Assembly (NCBI GenBank): GCA_903924715.1
Contig: CAIYCP010000547.1
Span: 1 to 5,282, forward strand
Reading direction: 5' to 3'
Length of the DNA stretch: 5,282 bases
Source: an uncultured beta proteobacterium
Lineage (GTDB): Bacteria > Pseudomonadota > Gammaproteobacteria > Burkholderiales > Burkholderiaceae_B
In this document: piece after piece, positions 1 to 5,282 of the stretch
Position numbering within the stretch: the stretch's first letter is position 1
Layout of the letters: every line of letters starts with the position of its first letter
Notes under the pieces: model-generated
What the model saw: the letters and a program-made list of their open reading frames with translations, nothing else
Told to the model about the DNA's origin: nothing
Databases searched by the model: none
Position numbers and translations under genes: made by a program

Positions 1-516
1 ACAGGACGCGATGGGCCGGCTTCAAGAACGTTCTCGCCATTCTCATCAAGCATTGCACTGCAACTATTGATCCCACTGACCGGATTTTCAATTGCAATTG
101 CTTTAGCACTTGGTATGCGTCTGACCTCAACAGGAAAATCTCTGCTTGCCATCGCACAAAATCGTAGCGCGGCAAAACTAATGGGGATCGATTCAGAAAA
201 AATGATTGGCCTGGCCTTCGCTCTGGCAGGCGTCTTTGCAGGCATTGCGGGGGTATTAATTGCTCCGCTCTACACCGTATCGGCAGGTATGGGCACTGTG
301 TTTGGAATCAAGGCCTTTGCTGCAGCGATCTTAGGCGGCATCGAAAGTGCCGCCGGGGTGATGGCAGGTGGACTGCTATTAGGCATTATCGAAGCCTTAC
401 TGGTGACCACCTTTGGTTCGACCTACGCTCAAATGTTTTCTTTCGGTCTCACAATTATCGTTCTTGCATTCAGGCCTGTCGGTCTATTTGGCAAACGCGG
501 GATCAATAAAGTATGA
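1..516 (+). CDS. livH: Liv-type ABC transporter permease LivH, C-terminal part (5' end outside window)
   Basis: This is a membrane permease subunit of a branched-chain amino acid type (HAAT) ABC importer, in the inner membrane. The frame is open from base 1 to TGA 514-516, so about 171 residues are visible and the start lies upstream. Numbering from the window edge, the family's cytoplasmic coupling (EAA-like) segment AQNRSAAKLMGID is at residues 52-64. It is followed by Gly/Ala-rich hydrophobic segments at about 67-90, 100-122 and 127-150, and by the LivH-like ending RPVGLFGKRG. A complete LivH is about 290-310 residues, so a little under half is missing. The stop overlaps the next gene's start (ATGA, 513-516), which implies translational coupling and a shared operon. 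The transported solute is unknown: this family also carries urea, amides and aromatic acids, so 'branched-chain amino acid' is only the family name. Confidence 0.93.
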   Translation, partial: TGRDGPASRTFSPFSSSIALQLLIPLTGFSIAIALALGMRLTSTGKSLLAIAQNRSAAKLMGIDSEKMIGLAFALAGVFAGIAGVLIAPLYTVSAGMGTVFGIKAFAAAILGGIESAAGVMAGGLLLGIIEALLVTTFGSTYAQMFSFGLTIIVLAFRPVGLFGKRGINKV

Positions 517-3029
517 ACGCGTTACGTACACCGTCAATGGTTGGCGGATTCTGGCTCTGTCTTGGATCTCTCGCTGTATTTTTTATCAATGATTATCAAT
601 CGCTAGTGCTGGGCACCGTTGCGATCACGGCCATCGTCGGTATTGGCTTAAACGTCTTGATGGGCTTGGCCGGACAAACCTCTCTGGGACACGCTGCGTT
701 TTATGCCATTGGCGCCTATGCCACCACCCTGCTGACGATGAAGCTTGGTGTGCCGTATTTCATCGCACTCATCGGTGCCGCTTTGATTTCAGGCGTGGCA
801 GGCGCTTTACTTGCACTGCCGGCCTTGCGGGCCAAAGGCCCTTATCTCGCAATGATCACGATTGCTTTTGGTTATTTTGTCGAACAAGGCATTGCCGAAT
901 GGAAAGATCTGACCGGGGGCTGGAATGGCATCATGAACATCCCGCGACCGATGCTCGGTGGCATCGAGATTTCAGGCGTACAACTGACATGGTTCGCTAT
1001 TCTAATGAGTGCACTGTTGATACCTGCGTACGCGTGGTTTGCGCAGAGCCGTTGGGGCATCATCATGCGCGCCACCCGAGACGCAGAGATCGCAGCCAGC
1101 GCATTGGGAGCAAAGCTTTTAGTTGTTCGAGTCATTGCTTTCAGTATATCGGCCGCACTTGCCGGTATCGCCGGATCACTTTTTGCCAGCATGAATGGCT
1201 TCATCAGTCCTGAATCCTTTCCTTTTTTTCAATCGATCATTTTTTTGCTGATGCTGATGATTGGTGGCGTTGGTTATGCCGCGGGCCCGTTAATTGGCGC
1301 GATCGTAGTGATCTTGCTGCCTGAATCACTTTCGATGCTCGCAGAATACCGGCTCATTTTTTTTGGCGGTTTACTACTGATTGTTTTACTGATTGCACCG
1401 AATGGTATCGCGGGTGCTCTGGCTGCATTGTGGCAAAAAGTATTTGCACGTTTGAGCAAGCTGAAGAACAATCGCGAACCAGACAAGACGTCAGCGCCCG
1501 ACCTCGTTGCAAGAGCCCAAGGCTCAATCGGTTTTAAGCAAACATCTACCGCGCTTTTAACCCTCAATGATCTAGGCGTTTTATTCGGTGGCAATCACGC
1601 GTTAAAAGACGTTTCTCTAAGTGCTGTAGGCGGAAAAATCACCAGCTTGATCGGGCCGAATGGTGCTGGCAAAACAACGCTGATCAACCTAGTCACTGGT
1701 TTCTATCAAGCTACGCGCGGCACGGTGATGCTCAACGAACAACGATTGAGCGGGCTTAGCAGCGCTCAGATTGGCCGTAGCGGTTTGACCCGCACGTATC
1801 AAACGTCGCAGTTATTTGGCTCGCTTAGCGTGTTAGATAATGTGTACGTAGGGCTCTTGCAAGGGCGACTCTGGGGCGCCATCCCCGTTGCCTCAAGATA
1901 CGATTTCTGTGAGCAGCTATTGCGCTTCGTTGGGTATATTGGTGCGCTAAACGAATCTGCTCAGGCACTTGCGCATGTCGACCGTCGTTTAGTAGAAATT
2001 GCACGCGCACTCGCTGCTCGCCCAGCCTTTCTCTTACTTGACGAGCCCGCGGCCGGCTTAAGTGCCGAAGAAAAAATTCAACTCGCGTCTGTCTTAAAAA
2101 ACATTGCCAGTGCAGGCGTGGGCGTCTTTATTATCGAACACGATATGACACTGGTCATGAGTATCTCGGATCAAATTCACGTCCTAGATTCAGGAAAACT
2201 CATTGCCTCAGGCGCTCCGACCGAGATTCAACAGAGTGCCGTTGTAAAAGCAGCCTACTTAGGAAGCGGTGAATCGACATTTTTAAATCAAATCGCCACT
2301 GCGACGCCTGCTCAAGAACGCGCGCAAGACGTCTTGGTCATTGGACGTCTTGCGGCAAACTATGGCGCAGCCAATGTATTAACCGATATCGAATTTGCAG
2401 TTCGACAAGGTGAAACCGTTGCAGTGCTGGGCGCAAATGGCGCCGGAAAGTCAACGCTGATGCGCGTGCTCTCGGGATTACATCCAAACTTTTCTGGCTC
2501 TATTGGCTTTGATGGCCGCGACATCAGTCATCTTGCTGCCCATCAAGTTGCCCGCCTAGGTTTGGTGATGGTGCCTGAAGGGCGTCAAGTTTTTTCAGAA
2601 CTTAGTGTCGAAGACAATATACGAATTGGCGCCCACGCACGCGCAACATTGACGAGCGAGAAATTACAAAAAATCTATGCGATGTTTCCAAAGCTCTTGA
2701 CTCTGAAAACGCGACGTGCGGGCTTGCTATCCGGAGGCGAACAACAGATGCTGGCAATCGCACGTGGCCTGGCTGCCGAGCCCCTGATGCTCTTGCTCGA
2801 CGAGCCGTCCTTGGGTTTAGCACCAGCCATTGTTGAAGACCTCTTTCTACGGTTAGCCGAACTCAAGGCTCAGGGTTTAACCATCTTACTGGTCGATCAA
2901 CGGGCAGACTTAGCGTTAGCGTTATCTGATCACGCAAACTTGTTGGCTTCAGGTCACATGATATTTAGCGGTACATCTGACGCTTTACGCGACTCAGGAA
3001 AATTGACAGCGGCCTATCTCGGGCACTGA
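513..3029 (+). CDS. livMGF: Fused LivM permease - LivG ATPase - LivF ATPase of a Liv-type ABC importer
   Basis: A single 838-residue chain carries three normally separate subunits. Residues 1 to about 306 are a LivM permease: several hydrophobic segments, the hallmark GQTSLGHAAF at 54-63 and the coupling segment ATRDAEIAASALG at 187-199. After a hydrophilic linker (about 307-348) comes a LivG-type ATPase (349-584): Walker A GPNGAGKT 381-388, Q-loop Q430, Walker B ending D510 E511, switch H543. Its signature is degenerate, LAHVD at 486-490. A 22-residue linker (585-606) leads to a LivF-type ATPase (607-838): Walker A GANGAGKS 640-647, signature LSGGE 739-743, Walker B ending D763 E764, and Q796 at the switch-His position. 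Neither linker contains an ATG or GTG codon and no stop interrupts the frame, so it reads as a genuine fusion. It should pair with LivH to form the transporter. Start ATG 513 overlaps the livH stop; only a weak GGGA lies upstream. Substrate unknown. Confidence 0.95.
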   Translation: MNALRTPSMVGGFWLCLGSLAVFFINDYQSLVLGTVAITAIVGIGLNVLMGLAGQTSLGHAAFYAIGAYATTLLTMKLGVPYFIALIGAALISGVAGALLALPALRAKGPYLAMITIAFGYFVEQGIAEWKDLTGGWNGIMNIPRPMLGGIEISGVQLTWFAILMSALLIPAYAWFAQSRWGIIMRATRDAEIAASALGAKLLVVRVIAFSISAALAGIAGSLFASMNGFISPESFPFFQSIIFLLMLMIGGVGYAAGPLIGAIVVILLPESLSMLAEYRLIFFGGLLLIVLLIAPNGIAGALAALWQKVFARLSKLKNNREPDKTSAPDLVARAQGSIGFKQTSTALLTLNDLGVLFGGNHALKDVSLSAVGGKITSLIGPNGAGKTTLINLVTGFYQATRGTVMLNEQRLSGLSSAQIGRSGLTRTYQTSQLFGSLSVLDNVYVGLLQGRLWGAIPVASRYDFCEQLLRFVGYIGALNESAQALAHVDRRLVEIARALAARPAFLLLDEPAAGLSAEEKIQLASVLKNIASAGVGVFIIEHDMTLVMSISDQIHVLDSGKLIASGAPTEIQQSAVVKAAYLGSGESTFLNQIATATPAQERAQDVLVIGRLAANYGAANVLTDIEFAVRQGETVAVLGANGAGKSTLMRVLSGLHPNFSGSIGFDGRDISHLAAHQVARLGLVMVPEGRQVFSELSVEDNIRIGAHARATLTSEKLQKIYAMFPKLLTLKTRRAGLLSGGEQQMLAIARGLAAEPLMLLLDEPSLGLAPAIVEDLFLRLAELKAQGLTILLVDQRADLALALSDHANLLASGHMIFSGTSDALRDSGKLTAAYLGH

Positions 3030-3057
3030 AAAATCGACACTTCAAAACGATCCACTT

Positions 3058-3957
3058 ATGAAACCCTCGAAAGCCACAGAACTTCTGCCTACACATGGGC
3101 GCTTTGCGTACCAAGCCATCACGCAGCGCCACGACTACCACTGGCCCAACAAAAGCCGACTTGCGGTCTATATCGGCTTTAACGTCGAACACTTTGCTTT
3201 CGGTTCTGGGCTCGGTGCAAACTTGGGCCCGCTCAGCCCGCAACCCGACGTTCTAAATTACAGCTGGCGCGAATACGGCAATCGGGTAGGGGCCTGGCGC
3301 TGCTTGTCTTTGTTTGATGAGCTCGCGCTTCCGACAGGCGCTCTGATTAATACCGCCCTTTATGATCACTGCCCAGAACTCGTTGCTGCACTCGTCGCCC
3401 GCGGCGATGAACTCATTGGACACGGCCACACAAACGCTGAACGCCAAGGACAGTTCTCTGAAGAAGACGAATTTGCCTTGCTCTCTGATTGCCGTGCTCG
3501 CATCCTGAGCGAAAGCGGTGTCGCGCCAAAAGGCTGGCTGTCACCATGGATCTCTGAAAGCGCAGTGACCCCCGACTTACTTGCCGAAGCAGGCTACGGC
3601 TACACTTTAAACTGGTGTCATGATGACCAGCCAGGCCTGATGCAAACACGCAATGGTCAAGGACTTTGGTCGATTCCCTACCCACAAGAAATCAACGACA
3701 TCCCTATGCTGATCGGCCGTCAGATGGACATGGCACCTTTCGCGCAAATGATTATTGATCAGTTTGACGAGATGCTCAGACAGTCCAAGACACAACCGCT
3801 GGTTATGGGGATTGCTCTACACCCATACTTAGTGGGCCAACCTTACCGCCTAGGGCATTTACGTCGAGCGCTTGCACATCTGGCGGCCGCGCGCGACCGT
3901 AACGATATCTGGTTCACAACCCCTGGCGAGATTCATCGCCATGTACAGGCTTTGTGA
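3058..3957 (+). CDS. PuuE-like polysaccharide-deacetylase-fold hydrolase (allantoinase-like family)
   Basis: This 299-residue protein has the NodB-like (carbohydrate esterase 4) barrel fold, closest in layout to PuuE, the metal-independent allantoinase of Pseudomonas. From memory of PuuE, matching landmarks in order are: a start-of-barrel strand ending N42-V-E44; REYGNRVGAWR (PuuE has YEYGSRAGVWR); DELIGHG with H122; GW at 159-160 followed by a Ser-rich loop; IPYPQEINDI; and IALHPYLVGQP with H255. The first classical NodB motif (TFDD) is replaced by GFNVEH at 40-45, and the second His of HxxxH is N126, so the usual zinc site seems absent. There is no signal peptide, so it should be cytosolic and act on small C-N substrates rather than on cell-wall glycan. 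It lies 28 nt after the transporter fusion on the same strand, probably in one operon. ATG 3058 is the only plausible start, although the Shine-Dalgarno sequence is poor. Exact substrate unknown; allantoin is only one option. Confidence 0.88.
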   Translation: MKPSKATELLPTHGRFAYQAITQRHDYHWPNKSRLAVYIGFNVEHFAFGSGLGANLGPLSPQPDVLNYSWREYGNRVGAWRCLSLFDELALPTGALINTALYDHCPELVAALVARGDELIGHGHTNAERQGQFSEEDEFALLSDCRARILSESGVAPKGWLSPWISESAVTPDLLAEAGYGYTLNWCHDDQPGLMQTRNGQGLWSIPYPQEINDIPMLIGRQMDMAPFAQMIIDQFDEMLRQSKTQPLVMGIALHPYLVGQPYRLGHLRRALAHLAAARDRNDIWFTTPGEIHRHVQAL

Positions 3958-4008
3958 TGCTGCAAGCACTGAATATTTGCGCCGCACGCCACAATTTCTT
4001 TCGTGGAT

Positions 4009-4035
4009 AGGCGAGAATAGACTCATATCTCGCCT
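4009..4035. promoter_or_regulatory. Perfect 8-bp inverted repeat upstream of the RidA gene
   Basis: AGGCGAGA (4009-4016) and TCTCGCCT (4028-4035) are exact reverse complements separated by 11 nt. The dyad lies in the 104-nt gap between the deacetylase and RidA genes, 12 nt upstream of the RidA ribosome binding site. No T-run follows on either strand, so it does not look like a standard intrinsic terminator. It could be an operator for a dimeric regulator, or an mRNA hairpin that affects processing or RidA translation. The function is inferred from position only. Confidence 0.35.
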
Positions 4036-4046
4036 GAACACTAAAG

Positions 4047-4052
4047 AAAGGA
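4047..4052 (+). promoter_or_regulatory. Ribosome binding site of the RidA gene
   Basis: AAAGGA ends 9 nt before the ATG at 4062. This is the clearest Shine-Dalgarno-like sequence in the window and fixes the RidA start. It contrasts with the weak sites before the fusion gene (513) and the deacetylase gene (3058), and suggests that RidA is translated independently of the genes upstream. Confidence 0.6.
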
Positions 4053-4061
4053 TCTTGCACG

Positions 4062-4457
4062 ATGAGCCCTCTACAATTTCACATGATCGCTGGCGCACCG
4101 GATCCAGTCGCGCCATTTAGCCACGCCGTTGAGGCTGATGGTTGGATTTTTGTCACTGGCCAAATGCCGTTTGTCGATACCTCGATCAACACGCCCTACC
4201 CTGAAGGGATTGAAGCGCAAACAAAGCAGGTCATGAAAAACCTAAGCAACGTACTTGAAGGCGCAGGTCTGACCCTTAAAAATGTAGCGTCGGTTCGTAT
4301 CTATTTGACGCACTTTTATGAAGACTACGATCGCATGAATGCCGTCTATGCAACCTATTTTGAACCAGGTCAGCGCCCTGCTCGCACCTGCATTGGCGTC
4401 ACTGGCTTAGCCAAAGGCGCCCGTGTTGAAATTGACATGGTCGCTAAACGCTTTTGA
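4062..4457 (+). CDS. RidA (YjgF/YER057c/UK114) family protein, probable enamine/imine deaminase
   Basis: This 131-residue protein is full length for the family (E. coli RidA has 128). RidA proteins are small cytosolic trimers that hydrolyse reactive enamine/imine intermediates such as 2-aminoacrylate; related members such as RutC act in nitrogen-heterocycle catabolism. Visible landmarks are: PFSHAV at 18-23 (F19 where E. coli RidA has Tyr17); VTGQMP at 31-36 (T32 where E. coli has Ser30); the substrate-carboxylate Arg as R108 in PARTCIGV with C110 (E. coli R105 and C107); and E123 in VEIDMVA (E. coli E120). The Arg-Glu spacing of 15 is conserved, so it should be catalytically competent. The start at ATG 4062 is supported by AAAGGA just upstream. 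It lies 104 nt after the deacetylase gene and is convergent with the TctC gene. The Phe and Thr substitutions suggest a Rid subgroup other than archetypal housekeeping RidA; the substrate is not determined. Confidence 0.95.
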   Translation: MSPLQFHMIAGAPDPVAPFSHAVEADGWIFVTGQMPFVDTSINTPYPEGIEAQTKQVMKNLSNVLEGAGLTLKNVASVRIYLTHFYEDYDRMNAVYATYFEPGQRPARTCIGVTGLAKGARVEIDMVAKRF

Positions 4458-4476
4458 AATAAATATGCGCTCGAGC

Positions 4477-4498
4477 AGCAGTGAACACGTTTACTGCT
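4477..4498. terminator. Hairpin between convergent genes, possible shared terminator
   Basis: AGCAGTGAA (4477-4485) can pair with TTTACTGCT (4490-4498) as a 9-bp stem with one G-U pair and a 4-nt CACG loop. It sits just after the RidA stop (4457), and its right arm includes the TAA stop (4491-4493) and last codons of the minus-strand gene. Position between two converging genes favours a bidirectional terminator. However, no proper U-tract follows on either strand and the stem is AT-rich towards the loop, so this is tentative. An alternative 6-bp stem pairs GAGCAG (4473-4478) with CTGCTC (4494-4499). Confidence 0.3.
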
Positions 4499-5282
4499 CA
4501 AGTTTGATATTTGATTCTTGAATTACTTTCGCCCATTTCTTGCGCTCTTTCACAACAAAGTTTGCAAACAGTTCTGGCGTGCTTTCTATAATTTCTACCT
4601 TACGCGACTGCATCGCTTGCTTAAGTTCGTCTGTTTTATAGGCTTGCGCAGCGGCCGCAGCAATTTTATTAATAATATGTTTTGGTGTTTGGGCCGGCGC
4701 ATACAAGCCACCCCAGCCCACCCCTTCAAAACCTGGAAAACCAGACTCTGCAACCGTTGGAACGTCTGGGAGATAAAGGAAACGTTCGCCAGAGGTCACG
4801 GCAAGGGCGCGCAATTTACCTGAGGCGATCTGCTCAGAGGCGTTGCTGATGTCATTGGGCATCACTTGAATGCGCCCACCCATCATGTCGGTATAGGCCG
4901 GGACCATGCCTTTATATGGGATGCCCACGATATTGATACCCGCTTCTTTTTTGAATTGCTCGAACGACAGATGACTTGAGCTGCCGATCGCACCAAGCCC
5001 GTAGTTCATGATCCCCGGCTGACTTTTGGCCTGCTTGATCAGATCCGCTAACGTTTGAATGGACGAAGTCGCGGGTACAACAAAAACGTTAATGGCTTTG
5101 TACATCAAGACGATTGGTGCAAAGTCTTTGTCAGAGTCATACGGCAGTGATGGGTACAAAAATTCGTTGGTGGTGTGGGTCCCTGTTCCACCCAACAAAA
5201 GTGTGTATCCATCTGGCGCGGCAGCACCGCCCATTTTGGTACCCACAATTCCGGCTGCACCCGTTACGTTTTCAATGACCAT
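4491..5282 (-). CDS. Bug/TctC-family tripartite tricarboxylate transporter substrate-binding protein, partial (N-terminus outside window)
   Basis: This is a periplasmic solute-binding protein of the Bug (TctC) family, which captures carboxylates or other small polar organics for TctAB-type membrane carriers. The visible 263 residues carry family landmarks, numbered from the window edge: ENVTGAAG 4-11, PDGYTLLLG 23-31, DKDFAPI 51-57, GSSSHLSFEQF 100-110, PYKG 122-125, LPDVPTVAESGFPGFE 171-186 and LYAPAQTP 193-200, ending at LEQ-stop. Family members are about 320-330 residues, so some 60 N-terminal residues including the signal peptide are missing. The ATG on the edge (complement of 5280-5282) is almost certainly an internal Met. 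It converges on the RidA gene with a 33-nt gap, so it belongs to a different transcript. No tctA or tctB is visible; many Bug genes in Burkholderiales are orphans. Ligand unknown. Confidence 0.94.
   Translation of the reverse strand: MVIENVTGAAGIVGTKMGGAAAPDGYTLLLGGTGTHTTNEFLYPSLPYDSDKDFAPIVLMYKAINVFVVPATSSIQTLADLIKQAKSQPGIMNYGLGAIGSSSHLSFEQFKKEAGINIVGIPYKGMVPAYTDMMGGRIQVMPNDISNASEQIASGKLRALAVTSGERFLYLPDVPTVAESGFPGFEGVGWGGLYAPAQTPKHIINKIAAAAAQAYKTDELKQAMQSRKVEIIESTPELFANFVVKERKKWAKVIQESNIKLEQ

Noticed and set aside
67..69. TTG at 67 as the start of the permease gene
   Set aside because: The frame is open back to base 1 with permease-like hydrophobic sequence before it, and LivH proteins are about 300 residues, so this TTG is an internal Leu codon.
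872..1213. Open frames on both strands inside the permease domain (for example 899-1213 plus, 872-1204 minus)
   Set aside because: They lie wholly within the well-supported fusion gene, show no recognisable domain, and have compositions typical of shifted-frame reading.
2262..2333. Fusion of LivG and LivF as a sequencing artefact from a lost stop codon
   Set aside because: The 22-residue linker has no ATG or GTG and no ribosome binding site for a separate LivF start, and the frame is intact on both sides. A read-level check is still suggested in the findings.
3965..4030. A sigma70 promoter for RidA in the intergenic gap (TTGCGC near 3977, or TTTCTT 3995-4000 with TAGACT 4018-4023)
   Set aside because: The first has no acceptable -10 box at 16-18 nt spacing; the second matches the -35 consensus at only two positions. 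Neither is strong enough to report as a feature.
3872..4120. Plus-strand open frame of 82 codons bridging the deacetylase end and the RidA start
   Set aside because: It overlaps both real genes, has no recognisable domain, and its start lies inside the deacetylase coding sequence without a ribosome binding site.
5280..5282. Minus-strand ATG at the window edge as the start of the Bug/TctC protein
   Set aside because: A start here would remove the signal peptide and the first family block; homologous proteins have about 60 residues before the ENVTGAAG region, so it is an internal Met and the gene continues outside.

Overview
The window looks like a chromosomal catabolic or transport neighbourhood from a betaproteobacterium, most likely Burkholderiales. 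The grounds are a Liv-type (branched-chain amino acid family, HAAT) ABC transporter beside a Bug/TctC-type tricarboxylate-family binding protein, a protein class greatly expanded in Burkholderiales, and a moderate base composition (roughly half GC by eye, not computed). The assignment is by family flavour only; there is no rRNA or marker gene. Both ends of the window cut through genes.

Layout. (1) 1-516 (+) is the 3' part of a livH-type permease. (2) 513-3029 (+) overlaps it by ATGA and is one 838-residue protein that fuses a LivM-type permease, a LivG-type ATPase and a LivF-type ATPase, so that three usually separate subunits are one chain. (3) 3058-3957 (+), 28 nt downstream, is a cytosolic polysaccharide-deacetylase-fold protein of the PuuE (allantoinase-like) type that lacks the usual NodB metal-binding triad. 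(4) After a 104-nt gap holding a perfect 8-bp dyad and a good ribosome binding site, 4062-4457 (+) is a RidA-family protein with the key Arg and Glu. (5) 4491-5282 (-), convergent with the rest, is the C-terminal part of a Bug/TctC periplasmic solute-binding protein. The 33-nt convergent gap, running into its stop codon, holds a hairpin.

How the genes may work together (inference). The livH and livMGF products would form the membrane core and motor of an importer whose periplasmic binding protein is outside the window. The PuuE-like hydrolase directly downstream, followed by a RidA protein, suggests that the imported solute is a nitrogen compound (amide, ureide or lactam-like) that is opened by C-N bond hydrolysis, with RidA clearing a reactive enamine/imine or a similar intermediate. 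The true substrate cannot be read from the sequence. The most notable points are the LivM-LivG-LivF triple fusion, its complementary degenerate ATPase motifs, and the coupling of this transporter to an atypical PuuE-like enzyme.
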